Program-made: the position numbers and the translations under genes
Source: Cordilura impudica
Taxonomy: Eukaryota; Arthropoda; Insecta; Diptera; Scathophagidae
DNA: 64,000 nt
NCBI GenBank assembly: GCA_963682025.1
Contig: OY821517.1
Location: 55,710,216 to 55,774,215 of the forward strand
Direction: 5' to 3'
In this document: piece after piece, positions 1 through 10,948 of the stretch
How positions within the stretch are numbered: position 1 is the first letter of the stretch
How the letters are laid out: each line of letters begins with the position of its first letter
Notes under the pieces: generated by a model
Seen by the model: only the letters and a program-made list of their open reading frames with translations
Told to the model about the DNA's origin: nothing
Database searches by the model: none

Positions 1-1070
1 ATTTCATTTAAATGTTGACTGCGGCTGCGTCTTAGGTGGTCCATTCGGAAAGTCCAATTTTGGGCAACTTTTTCGAGCATTTCGGCCGGAATAGCCCGAA
101 TTTCTTCGGAAATGTTGTCTTCCAAAGCTGGAATAGTTGCTGGCTTATTTCTGTAGACTTTAGACTTGACGTAGCCCCACAAAAAATAGTCTAAAGGCGT
201 CAAATCGCATGATCTTGGTGGCCAACTTACCGGTCCATTTCTTGAGATGAATTGTTCTCCGAAGTTTTCCCTCAAAATGGCCATAGAATCGCGAGCTGTG
301 TGGCATGTAGCGCCATCTTGTTGAAACCACATGTCAACCAAGTTCAGTTCTTCCATTTTTGGCAACAAAAAGTTTATTAGCATCGAACGATAGCGATCGC
401 CATTCACCGTAACGTTGCGTCCAACAGCATCTTTGAAAAAATACGGTCCAATGATTCCACCAGCGTACAAACCACACCAAACAGTGCATTTTTCGGGATG
501 CATGGGCAGTTCTTGAACGGCTTCTGGTTGCTCTTCACTCCAAATACGGCAATTTTGCTTATTTACGAAGCCATTCAACCAGAAATGAGCCTCATCGCTG
601 AACAAAATTTGTCGATAAAAAAGCGGATTTTCTGCCAACTTTTCTAGGGCCCATTCACTGAAAATTAGACGTTGTGGCAGATCGTTCGGCTTCAGTTCTT
701 GCACGAGCTGTATTTTATACGGTTTTACACCAAGATCTTTGCGTAAAATCTTCCATGTGGTCGAATAACACAAACCCAATTGCTGCGAACGGCGACGAAT
801 CGACATTTCACGGTCTTCAGCAACACTCTCAGAAACAGACGCAATATTCTCTTATGTACGCACTGTACGCATTCGTGTGGTTGGTTTAATGTCCAATAAA
901 GTAAACTGAGTGCGAAACTTGGTCACAATCGCATTAATTGTTTGCTCACTTGGTCGATTATGTAGACCATAAATCGGACGTAAAGCGCGAAACACATTTC
1001 GAACCGAACACTGATTTTGGTAATAAAATTCAATGATTTGCAAGCGTTGCTCGTTAGTAAGTCTATTCAT
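1..1070 (-). pseudogene. Tc1/mariner-superfamily transposase, one in-frame stop, open at left edge
   Basis: On the minus strand translation starts at 1070 with an N-terminal helix-turn-helix region (NEQRLQIIEFYYQNQ, of the kind I recall as DUF4817). A TAA at 852-854 interrupts it, and the same frame then stays open to base 1. The DDE core is visible: FSDEAHFWLNG, WFQQDGATCHTA and PRSCDLTPLDYFLWG. I count 36 residues between the second and third acidic residues. Apart from the stop I see no frameshift, so this is a young or lightly decayed copy. The C-terminus and left terminus lie outside the window. Two diverged relatives occur at 41290-42435 and 42911-44430. The family is firm; the exact subfamily is not. 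Confidence 0.85.
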
Positions 1071-1156
1071 GACGAAATGTCAAAGCATACTGAGCATCTT
1101 TCTCTTTGACACCATGTCTGAAATCCCACGTGATCTGTCAAATACTAATGCATGAA

Positions 1157-1186
1157 AATCCTAACCTCAAAAAAATCACCCGTTAT
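1157..1186 (-). repeat. Outer terminal repeat of the mariner-type element
   Basis: Read on the minus strand the end is GGGTGATTTTTTTGAGG, preceded by TATAAC, about 90 bases upstream of the transposase start. GGGTG followed by a T-run resembles the left end of the relative at 42900. The partner repeat lies beyond the left edge, so the inverted pairing cannot be shown here. Confidence 0.5.
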
Positions 1187-1504
1187 ATGAAATGAAAATA
1201 AAAAGATCAGCTGATTTATCTAGTGATGGTAAACATGGTATATGTGATATCAGTGTTGATCGAAAGGTACTTTATAAATTTTATTACACAATTATCAAAA
1301 GCTCTTTTTTATTGCAAGAGATGTAATATTTTATTTGAATTACTTATATGCTTAAAAACCAAATATTTAAATTTTACAAATACATTTTTTATCATAATTT
1401 TATCAAATGAATTCTTTTTTTTTAAATTATTTTAATGGGTTGGATATCTTACTCAAGAGTGCTGTTAATTTCTTTTTTTTAAGTTTCGTTTTAAAATATT
1501 ATGG
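1187..1504. other. AT-rich spacer
   Basis: Two short overlapping reading frames occur, but they are rich in Phe, Leu and Ile as expected from AT-rich DNA and show no motif. I see no gene, RNA or repeat here. Confidence 0.5.
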
Positions 1505-2187
1505 GTTGAAAAACAGCCAACTTATATCAAGTGCCCAAGGCAATAAATGCGCCGCAGACCACTTGATTAAGAAAATCGAGCTCACATTTTTAAAGACATT
1601 CAAATGATTTATAACAACAAAATTTTTGCATTCTCCTGAACCCAAAATGATCTGTTTTAAAGTATTTTGCATCTCGTCTGCTGTTATGCCGTTCTAAATT
1701 AATGTCAAAAATTTTTCAAAAATTTTGTTCAACAAATTTACCGAAATCAACGATTGGACTTTAAGGTCTTATTAACAGAATATATGGGATTATAAGTGCC
1801 AAATATTGTAGGTATCCTGTTCTTAATTTGGCGAGGGCAGTGTTTTTATTTCAACGGATTTGAAGAAAAATTCGATTTTTCATACTTTTTCAACTTTTAT
1901 GCTACATCTTTTTCGTCTTTTCATATTTCAAATATCTTTTGTCAAAATGTTATACCACTTGAAATAAGTTCTCAATCCTGGAAATTAAGGTTAAATTGAA
2001 ACACTATAAATTGTCCCCTTTAAGGTCAAAGATCAAATTTAAGGAGATTTACATTTTTTTTAAACAAAATATCGAAATAATATATTTGTGGAAGGATTTC
2101 GATAAAACTTGTTAATAATATTTTAATAATTTTAAAAATAATATCGTGGACTTATTTTCTGAAATTAACTCGTGGGATACTCCTGAT
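1505..2187 (+). repeat. Left arm of a long inverted repeat
   Basis: This stretch recurs in reverse complement at 5672-6400. Shared landmarks are GGCAATAAATGCGCCGCAGACC near 1540 (right arm near 6335-6355), the segment around GATTGGACTTTAAGGTCTTA near 1750 (6080-6105), and ATTTTCTGAAATTAACNCGTGGG near 2155-2175 (5678-5700). The arms are about 0.7 kb and imperfect, with small indels. They could be terminal repeats of a foldback-type transposon or an inverted duplication. I do not recognise the family. Confidence 0.75.
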
Positions 2188-2315
2188 GTCATATTGACTC
2201 TTTATGAAAATCTATAAATTTTCTTCATCAGGATTTTTTTTTAAATAACAAATATTTGATGTATTCATAAAATTCCTCAAATTTATTCATTATTTTATGA
2301 AAATATTTAGATTAA

Positions 2316-2688
2316 CTAGCAGATTCCAGCAATCGAAATTCGAGTGCAAGTTCTAGCAAATTTTATTTTTTCATTTACTAAAGACCCTAAAGGTATGCTT
2401 CACAATTCAACTCATTTTAAATTAAGAAAACAAACTCAACACAATAACACAAACACATTAACAAATTTAATAAACACACGCATAGCATTGTATAATTTTA
2501 TGTATGTGTTAGTAGCAACTTTAAACGATCATAACTCCAAAAAAATATTCTAGACGATGAAAATCTGTAAATCTGGGAACACCTAAAAAGAAATACCTTT
2601 CAAATGACAAATTTTTTGTCAAAATCGGGGTAAAACTGTGAAACTTACATCGGTCACAAGAAATCGCCTTGCCTATTAATATTATAGA
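2316..2688 (-). mobile_element. Short Helitron-like element, family B copy 1
   Basis: On the minus strand it starts with TCTATAATATTAATAGGC and ends with a GCACTCGAATTTCGA palindrome followed by CTGCTAG. It is flanked by A on the 5' side and T on the 3' side, with no target duplication. The TC start, hairpin, CTAG end and A/T insertion site are the known Helitron signature. It is 373 bp long with no coding capacity, so it is non-autonomous. Other copies are at 9654, 12357, 23327, 40899 and 53156. Confidence 0.75.
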
Positions 2689-3290
2689 TTAGTTTTTATA
2701 TTTAATACAGTATAAGCAAATTTGTATATCGAGGGCTTATATTCTGAAAGTGCTATCTGCATCAATAATTATTTAAAAGAGAGCATGTAAAACTAATTTA
2801 CTAATGAGATCTGAAAGTATTTGTCGATCGATTTGGTACAATATCTATTAAGAAATAGTCGCACTAATCATGTATGATATCAAAATTAATATAATATTTG
2901 ACAGTTATATCAGAGAACAGTTTGAAATCAAAAATTAATATTGCTGTCAAATGTAGATAGCTATTTTTGAATATATACCTTTATATAAATATAATAGTTC
3001 TGAAAAAAAAAAATTAAAACTAGGACACATTTTGGCACATGCCAATTGTATATGCAAAATTTTAAAACTTTTTTATTCCAGAAATACAATAACTAATTTA
3101 AAAAAATACTGTTGCCCATAATTTTGTTATATGAAAAAAAAAAAAAAAAAACAAATTTAACAAATGGCACAAAAATAGAAGTTTAGCATAATATTATTTG
3201 GAACTAACCCTTTAGTACCCTTATATTTTAGTTAAGACTTTTAGTTTTTTATAATAGACTGATATTGACCCATAAGTACTTAAGGCTTAA
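2689..3290. other. AT-rich spacer inside the inverted repeat
   Basis: Contains poly-A runs (3004-3015 and 3133-3150) and no supported reading frame or recognisable repeat. Confidence 0.45.
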
Positions 3291-3309
3291 TTAACCCTCA
3301 TCCTGTATA

Positions 3310-3328
3310 TTGGGCAAATATTGCCCAA
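3310..3328. promoter_or_regulatory. Subterminal palindrome, left end of piggyBac
   Basis: TTGGGCAAATATTGCCCAA lies 15 bases inside the left end. A second copy of the motif is at 3488-3504 and a third at 5602-5620 near the right end. It is a candidate transposase-binding site; that role is inference. Confidence 0.5.
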
Positions 3329-3487
3329 ACGCATGTTTAACTTTATATATCTCCGGTGTTTTTTATAATTTTATTATAAAATTTTTTGATAATTATTTTT
3401 TTTACTTATATTTAGCAATATATAAAAAAATTAGTTTGTAATTCCGTTAGGGAAGGCTCCACACAAAAAGTAGCGAATCCTGTATTA

Positions 3488-3504
3488 TGGGCAAATTTTG
3501 CCCA
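3488..3504. promoter_or_regulatory. Second subterminal palindrome of piggyBac
   Basis: TGGGCAAATTTTGCCCA, preceded by a GCGAATCCTGT stretch that resembles the sequence next to the right-end palindrome read in reverse. The left end therefore carries two versions of the motif. Confidence 0.5.
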
Positions 3505-3849
3505 ATGTATTTTTTATTGATTTTGGTCTGATTTTTGCCATTTATAATCAATATTTACAATTAACAATAAAATATACGAAGCCAATATACTTATACACTG
3601 TGTAATGTGGAACAATTGAATGATTAATGTAATAGGCTTTGCTTTCAAATATTTTTTTTGCTTTTATATATATGCTGTTTTGTCTCATTTGATTTGTGAC
3701 GCTTGGAAATACAATAATAGAGAAACTGTAAATATTTTCTTTGTGGGCAGGTTTTTGTAAATAATAATAAGAGTAAATAATGTAAAAAAAGGTAAGTAAG
3801 CTAGCGTACGATAAATAATATTCAATGTAAACAAAAATTCTACATATAA

Positions 3850-5550
3850 GTCGAAAGCGCTGAATCGTCGCCAAATTGAGGAGCTTCTGAGTGAGTCCGA
3901 TGATGAAAATGCACGCAATGCAATGGACGATGCAAGTTCCGATGAAGAATTTCACATTTTTTTAGACGTCGAATCAGGAAATAAAAATATTTCTGATCGA
4001 TAAAGCATATGCTCTGATCAGGAGGAGTTGGCGAAACAGGAAGAGTCAGAAGAGGTTTTATTTCGAAAGATGGAAAACTTACCCGGTACGAAAAATCCGA
4101 CCGCTCATTGGTGGGTTGGAAAAATTTAGAAAATGTTATTTCTACTGCTCCAGGTCCCACTTTTTATGCGGTAAATCGCGTAACTGACATCGAGTCGTCA
4201 TTTGAATTATTTATGACTAGGGATATGCAAAATATTATGATAAATATGACCAACATTGAAGGTAGGTGTCATTTCTTTTACGAAATACTTTGCACAGTAC
4301 ATACATTTCTTTATGTAACGAATATTTTATTATATTTCATCAGGAACTAAAGTATTTGGAAAAGTTTGGAAGAAAATTAATCATACATCATTAAAGACTT
4401 ATTTTAGATTGTTGATATTAGCGGCCGTATATCGCTCATGTGGTGAAGCGTTAGAGTGGTTATTGGACGATGTGAAAGAAAAAAGTACCTATGTCATTGC
4501 GAAGATTCCAAAATATTAGACAAGTTCTGAGCTTCGATGATAAATCCAATAGGGCAGATCGACGTGCACGTAATAGTTTACCCCTATTCGTGTTCTGTGG
4601 GACAAATGGTCCCATAACTTGCATCTAATGTACAATCCAAATGAATGTGTAACAGTAGATGAGCAGTTAGTGCCTTTTCGCGGAAAGTGTCCATTCAAAC
4701 AATACATTCCATCGAAACCCGCAAAGTATGGTATGAAAATTTGGGCATTATGTGACTCTACTTCCAACTATGCCTGGTCACTTCAAGTATACACAGGAAA
4801 AGATCGTAATTGCGCACCCGAAAAGAATCAAGGAATGCGTGTCGTGTTGGATCTAGCAGCAAGACTCAAATGCAGAAATTTAACTTGTGATAACTTTTTC
4901 ACGTCATATGATCTTGCTGCTGAACTTTTGAAAAGAAAAATCACTTTAGTTGGTACAGTTCGCAGGAACAAAGCTTTTTTACCTCCACATATTTTGGATA
5001 TGAAAGAGAAACCTGTCTTTTATTCTGAATTCCTTTTCGAACATAAAAATAGAACAAAACTGGTAGCCTTTATATCAGGAAAATATCGCTGCGTCTATCT
5101 ACTAGTACATTGCACCACTATTAAAAAATTCAAGATACCCATATGAAGAAACCCGAAATTATAGAATACAATAATCATACTAAGGGTGGAGTGGATACGT
5201 TAGACCAATTTGTAGAAACAAACAGATGGCCCGTAGTTCTTTTTGCCAATATGCTTGATATATCTGCGTGTAATGCTTTTGTGATTTGGAGTTCAATAAA
5301 TCCCGAGTGGAATAAAAATAAACTTTTTCGACGCAGACTTTTCCTAGAGCAAATGGGTTTTGATCTTTTGTGTAATGAGAGGCGACAGCGAACATCTCAG
5401 CCACATAGTGCTGTTACGAGAGAGATTGTCCAAAAACAGAAAAATATCAAGAGAGCACGTTGTCACTTCCGCCCAAATTTGTGAAGCAGTAGATTAATAC
5501 AAAATGTAAAACATGTAATTTGTTTGTGTGCAAACCTCATTCAAATACAG
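3850..5550 (+). pseudogene. piggyBac transposase, multiply frameshifted
   Basis: Segments in order: an acidic N-terminus (RRQIEELLSESDDE, from about 3862) ended by a TAA near 4002; a middle part with STAPGPTFYAVNRV (4140); a region with YFRLLILAAVYRSCGE and then VLSFDDKSNRADRRARN; the core at 4619-5146 with VTVDEQLVPFRGKCPF, AKYGMKIWALCDS and LTCDNFFTSYDLA; and KPEIIEYNNHTKGGVDTLDQ joined to RWPVVLFANMLDISACNAF at 5143-5484. The usual residues between DTLDQ and RWP are missing, suggesting a small deletion. A Cys-rich tail (KCKTCNLFVCKPHS) is readable near 5505-5545. Several frameshifts and stops make it non-functional. Confidence 0.88.
4262..4343 (+). other. Probable 82-nt intron in the piggyBac transposase
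   Basis: GTAGGT follows ...NMTNIE+G and the segment ends TATATTTCATCAG. Removing it keeps the frame and joins NIEG to TKVFGKVWKK, continuing piggyBac-like protein. Length and splice consensus fit a short insect intron. Confidence 0.6.
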
Positions 5551-5601
5551 AAATAACGTAAATTAACTGTAAGAAACTTTAAAAAATTAAATTAAATTGT
5601 A

Positions 5602-5620
5602 TTGGGCAAAATTTGCCCAA
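5602..5620. promoter_or_regulatory. Subterminal palindrome, right end of piggyBac
   Basis: TTGGGCAAAATTTGCCCAA has perfect 9-base arms about one A and lies 40 bases from the right terminus. Confidence 0.5.
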
Positions 5621-5671
5621 AACACAGAATTCGTTACTTTATTTTCTTACAGGATGAGGGTTAAAAAAAAT

Positions 5672-6400
5672 CGAGAACCCCACGGGTTAATTTCAGAAAA
5701 TAAAATTTGATTTTTTAGAGTTATATAATATTAATATTATCAACAAGTTTTATCGAAATCCTTCCACAAATATATATTCCGATATTTTGTTTTAAAAAAA
5801 TGTAAATATCCTAAAATTTGACCTTTGACCTTAAAGGGGACAATTTTTAGTGTTTCAATTTAATCTTAATTTCCAGGATTGAGAGCTTATATCAAGTGGT
5901 ATAACATTTTGACAAAAGATATTTGAAATATGAAAACACGAAAAAGATGTAGCAGTTGAAAAGTATGACAAATCACATTTTTCTTCAAATCCGCTGAACT
6001 AAAAACACGGCCCTCGCCAAATTAAGAACGGGATACCTAAAATATTTGTTATTTTTAATCATATATATTTTGTTTATAAGACCTTAAAGTCCAATCGTTG
6101 ATTTCGGTAAATTTCTTAAACAAAATTTTTGAAAAAGTAAAATTGGAGATTTTGAAATATGTAGTGCTAAAAAATACGTACCGTTTTGACATTAATTTAG
6201 AACGGCATAACAATAGACGAGATGCAAAATACTTTACATAAGCTCGTTTTGGGATCAGGAGAATGCAAAATATTGTTGTTGTAAATTATTTCAATGTCTT
6301 TAAAAATATGCGCTCGATTTTCTTAATCGAGTGGTCTGCGGCGCATTTATTGCCTGGGGAACTTGATATAACTTTGACGTTTTTCAATCGATAGTAGATT
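5672..6400 (-). repeat. Right arm of the long inverted repeat
   Basis: Reverse-complement partner of 1505-2187. The inner end is immediately beside the right TTAA of the piggyBac element. The outer end is near 6400, where similarity stops after the TTTTTCAATC segment. Confidence 0.75.
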
Positions 6401-8661
6401 TTGTGGTTCTGTTAGAAAGACAATTTACTCTAGATTATGGCTTATTAATTAATTTGATTGAAACGCAATTATTAATATCAAAATTTTTTTTAAAATGATT
6501 TTTTTTTGATAATTATTATATACAAATGCATATTTGAACTTTTAACTCAATGTGCGTCCAGAAAGCATTGTCCGATTTGGTTTAAATTTTGTGCACTAAA
6601 GTTTTAGATCCAGTGTCACAATAATCCGACCAAAAATTTTTTTTCATACAAACCGCTGTCACCCTAATGTAGATTAATTTTAGGACAATAGAAAATGTAA
6701 TAAAAAAAAAATTCAAAGAATTCAGTAAATGTATTTGTTGTTCTACATAAAAAATTATAAAAATATTAAGGAATGTATAATGTTACAGATTTTTCTAATT
6801 CTATATAATTTTAATAAAAAAAAAGCCCCCCAAATACGTGTCAGGTCAGATTGTATTTTAAATGTGACCATATATTTTTCTTATCTAATATGTTTTTTTG
6901 TTAAAAATTTTTTTTAGTTTAAACAAAAAAAAAAAAAAAAAAGAACGAACGTTTAAGGTTCTAATCACAGTCAAGGTTATAATGTCAATCTATTTAGAAA
7001 TAAAAACTACAAATATTATGAATGATTACACAACGTTTCAAAAGTGTCATTTGCGTGTGTGTATGTATGTTAAACTGATCCTTGTAAACTGATAACTAAA
7101 GCGGCGAACACGAAGCAACCGAAAGAACAACATAAAGGTCCAAAGTAAAGGTAAACATGAATTAACTGGAATAGTGAAAAATACTAGAGGAGATTTATCA
7201 AAAGTTAAACATCAATATCATTCATAAATCTTATCGTTCAAAATATAAACGAACATATAAAACAACAAACATACTTGTGCACACCTAAAAAACTAGAAGA
7301 AGAAGAAGAACAATGAACAAGATGATCACACGCTTAATACTCGTACTACGTTTATGTGTGTGGAGAAGAGCCGACGACACGTACAAATGAGGCAACGCAG
7401 ACAAAAGGGACTCATAAATGTATTACGAAATATTTACTTAGTTATCCTTTATTCATTTCGACCGATTTAGCCGTTATAGTTAGTACTGATGTTGCTGCTT
7501 GTTGTTCTGTCGCGATTGAGATTCTTTTTAATTTAGTGGTTTACAATAAATTAAACAAAACAAAAAAAAAAAAACAAGAACTTTGATGTTATTTTACTTT
7601 ATTATAACATTTAAACATTCACATAATGAAAAGAGAATCCTGTTTGAGGAGAAACAAATAACATTAAACACCATGAGAAAAATGCGCCTTGTTTTTGTTT
7701 TTGATCAGGTTGTTTTACGTTGAGCCACAATTGTTGTCAAACGTAATTCCCAGAAGTCTAACAATAAATACACGTTTTATTTTAATAATACGAAATAAAT
7801 ATAAAATACCAACAACGACGACGATAACGACGACGACTTCAAAAACAGCCAAGAGATTGTTCACTTGGTTATTTTTTCTTTCTTATTTCTTTTTTTAGAT
7901 ACTGAGTAGTTTGTTGTTCATTCATTTATATTTCGAATGATGAGGTATCTTTGAGCGCTCCACATTTTTTTGAAGCTCATTATCCTACTCGTTTGTAAAT
8001 CAAAATTCTAAGAAAATTGTTAATAAAAGCCCAACTTAATGAACAGCTCTAAAGCTCATCTTGAGCTCAACAACAATTGAAAAAAAAAACAATCAATTGC
8101 AAGTTTCCTTAGAATTGTATTGATAAGTTTCTCATATCCTTTTTTTAATTTTCATATACAAAATGTTGATGAATGTCAGCCAGCAGTTGATTGTTGTTGG
8201 CAGTTATAAAGTGTTTTAGAAATACAAATCCGTTGCAAAAATACTCGCATGTCTGTCTATTTTATCAAAACAACTTCCGTTTCCTATCAGCAGTCATCAT
8301 TAAAGTTAGCAAACAGATTTTATATATCTTAACACATCAACTCACACGCTATAAATTTTTATGCTGCATACACAATGACCACTTCCGCATTAATTTTCTT
8401 AGAGATCAACCGTTAACTACATTGGCAAACAGAATCCGTGGTTGTGTTAAGAGATTTTCGAAAGTTCATTGATATTTGGGAACATTTACAATGTAAACAA
8501 AATATATATTCTCTTTGAACCGGAAGTTTTTCTATTCCCAGCATGCGAAAAAATTGTTTACAGCTTTGTCAAAATATCCTGTTAAAATTTGGGGGAAGTT
8601 ACTTCTAAACTAACGGATGCGAGATAATTTATATGAAAAATTTCATATCTGATGTAATTTT
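6401..8661. other. AT-rich spacer with simple repeats
   Basis: No supported gene. Contains poly-A runs (6926-6942), a GAA-type run near 7297-7312 and an ACG/GAC-type run near 7809-7840. Short frames, up to 93 codons at 8191-8472, show no motif. No repeat shared with the rest of the window was noticed. Confidence 0.4.
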
Positions 8662-8990
8662 TTATACCCTCTACACCTCAGTGGCAGAGGGTATATATAG
8701 GTTTGTCAGGTTAAGCTCCATAAAGTATATATATTCTTGATCCTTATCACAGTTTGAGTCAATAAACCGATGTCCGTCTGTCCGTCTGTCTGTTGAGACC
8801 ACGATCATTCACAAAATAAAACATTTACCTAGGTAAGGTTATGATAATATCATTTGCCATTACTCCCACCAGCTTGGTATTTAAAATGTGGTAAATCGGG
8901 CGTCTTTGTGCTTAGATATAAGCCAAAATATGTAGACACCTCTAAAAAACCCCCAGTGTGTTTGTTGTAATATTGTAGGGGTTGAACATA
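8662..8990 (+). repeat. Interspersed repeat starting with a TATACCC hairpin and carrying GTCY units
   Basis: Begins TATACCCTCTACACC and continues AGTGGCAGAGGGTATATA, so the start can fold into a hairpin. About 80 bases later it has GTCC/GTCT units (8770-8792). This architecture resembles dipteran mini-me/DINE-1-like elements, but the sequence differs from family A. The right boundary is uncertain. Confidence 0.45.
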
Positions 8991-9653
8991 ATTGTTATAC
9001 AACATTCACAGTTCAAAAAAGCCACCAAAAAATTATGCAATCATACCAACAAACACAACTACCATGAGCTATGTTAGTAGTATTGCCACATATTTTTTTT
9101 TTATCGTTATCACGATATAATAAAAAAAAATCGTCAATATGAAAGAAAAAATATAATCCCTAATGAAAATCGAAAAACGAAAAATGGAATATTGTAAATG
9201 AAAATTGAAAAACGGAAAATGGAAAATGAAAATTGAAAATTGTAAAATTAACAACGAAAATTAAAAATGAAAAGTCAAAAATGAAAAATGGTGGATAATA
9301 ACTAACTCCTAAACTGAACTAATAAACGAAATTTGGATTGAACCTGACCTAGGGTGGTATCTCAATTATTCGATTTTTCTTTTGTTCGATTAAAATGAAT
9401 AATTCTAGTAAGAGATTGACAAAAATTTTAGAATTAATCGAATAATTTCAAAAGTTTTTAACTATTAAAATATTATTCCAATAACAACAACAATAAGCTG
9501 GAGTAAATCGATAAATTTCAAATTTATTTTTGGATATATGTACATAACATTGGAAAAAATATTATACGAGGGAGAATCATAATTAAATATATGTATAGTG
9601 TTGGCCAATCGGAGATTGAAAGAGACATTTGATGCCATAGGAGGCACATCATA
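8991..9653. other. AT-rich spacer with GAAAAT/GGAAAATG low complexity
   Basis: 9155-9290 is a degenerate run of AATGGAAAATGAAAATTG-type sequence. No gene is seen. Confidence 0.4.
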
Positions 9654-10034
9654 TCTACAATATTAATAGGCGAGGCGATTTCTTGTGACCGATGTAACTT
9701 TATCAGTTTTGAACCGATTTGGAAGAAACATACCTCATTTGAAACGTATTTCTGTCCACCAAATTTACAGATTTTTACATTATTAAATTTTTTTTGGAGA
9801 AAAATGCATTTAAAGTTGCTACTAACACATACATAAAATGATACAATGCTGTGTATTTATTAAATTTGTTAATGTGTTAGCAAAAATTGTAAATCAAAAT
9901 CCCTGTGTTGATTTGAAAAATAATTTTGGACATAAACCAATAACGACAACAAAGCACTCCAATTTCATTATAATGTTTGCATCTCACACAGCCTGTGTTG
10001 AATTGTGAATTGTGAATAGCATACCTTTAGGTGG
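9654..10034 (+). mobile_element. Family B Helitron copy 2, 3' end missing
   Basis: Starts A|TCTACAATATTAATAGGC and follows the family to GCATACCTTTAG, then breaks into family A sequence at about 10035. The hairpin and CTAG end are absent, so it is 3'-truncated. Confidence 0.65.
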
Positions 10035-10426
10035 CATAAAACACAAACCCAATTTGACTGAGATCTATACGATAATTTTAATATTATTGCAATTTAAGTT
10101 GACTTCGTAGGTTTCGTTTCGATTTCATGTCTGAACATGCATCGATTTTCGCCAATTTCAATAGCGTTCATGCTACGGCTGATAGAGGCTTACATACCAA
10201 ATTTCATCAAAATATGTTCACATTTGCGTCCTGTAGTTTGATTACCAGATTTAAATGGACAGACAGACGGACGGACGGACTGACATCGCCAAATCGACTC
10301 AGAAAGTGATTCAGAAAGTGATTCTGAGTCGATCGGTAAAACAAAAAGTGGGTCTAGTAAAATATTTTTGGTAGTTACAAACATCAGCACAAAGTCATTA
10401 TACCCTGACCACATAAAGGGTATAAA
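10035..10426 (-). repeat. Family A repeat, partial copy
   Basis: Contains the family markers: AACCCAATTTGACTGAGATC, a GACGGACGGACGGAC run near 10264-10280, CAGAAAGTGATTCTGAGTCG, and a terminal TATACCCTGACCACATAAAGGGTATA hairpin (10400-10424). The distal half of the element is missing. Confidence 0.7.
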
Positions 10427-10948
10427 TATTCCTACAGAACAACATTTGCTGAAAAAACTTCTAGAGTTCACGCATAAGTATTTGTACTCGTATATAGTGT
10501 TATATATCGTATATAATGAATTCTTAATAAAAAGGCGTGATCTGACAGGAAAAATATAACTATATTATGAATCAAATAAATAAAAAATATAAATCAATCT
10601 CAGACCGTAGCGGTTTTTCATATAGGTTAGGTTGGGCTAGGTTGAGAAGAGGAGCTATGTATATACGTAGCTCATATCCATTGTACGCGGATATACATTT
10701 AAGCCAGAAAGTCGGCTTGTTGTTCGCTCTACAATTCCGCATACATCCGGTTATCTACCCCTACATTAACTTAGAAATTCAGTTTCACTAGCAACTTTCC
10801 TTAGTATTTTCCGACATGTCTTATGGAATAAGAGAAAAATATTCAAAACATGATTCATATTATACTAAGTCAGTATGTTCTGTCGTGCTGCGCTGCGACT
10901 TACCGAGACTTATTGGCACGTATTGTACAATTAAAATATTTATTTTAT
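10427..10948. other. Spacer
   Basis: Contains GGTTAGGTTGGGCTAGGTTG (10625-10644), a simple motif common in fly genomes. A 74-codon frame at 10567-10791 has no recognisable feature. Nothing else is supported. Confidence 0.35.

Larger units (their letters stand above)
3295..5660 (+). mobile_element. piggyBac element with TTAA target duplication
   Basis: The 2366-bp element begins CCCTCATCCTGTA and ends with its inverse TACAGGATGAGGG, except that the inner bases diverge. TTAA flanks both sides at 3291-3294 and 5661-5664, which is the piggyBac target site. The interior carries a decayed piggyBac transposase on the plus strand and repeated GGGCAA/TTGCCC palindromes near both ends. It sits next to the right arm of the long inverted repeat. 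Classification rests on ends, target site and protein motifs together. Confidence 0.92.

Noticed and set aside
3548..4160. Minus-strand frames of 77-135 codons over the piggyBac 5' region
   Set aside because: Antisense shadows of the piggyBac transposase and its AT-rich leader; no motif or family resemblance.
6729..7092. Short plus frames in AT-rich DNA
   Set aside because: Composition-driven (poly-Lys, Phe, Ile); overlap homopolymer runs; no motif.
8191..8472. 93-codon frame as a possible host gene
   Set aside because: No domain, no splice context and no codon bias different from surroundings.
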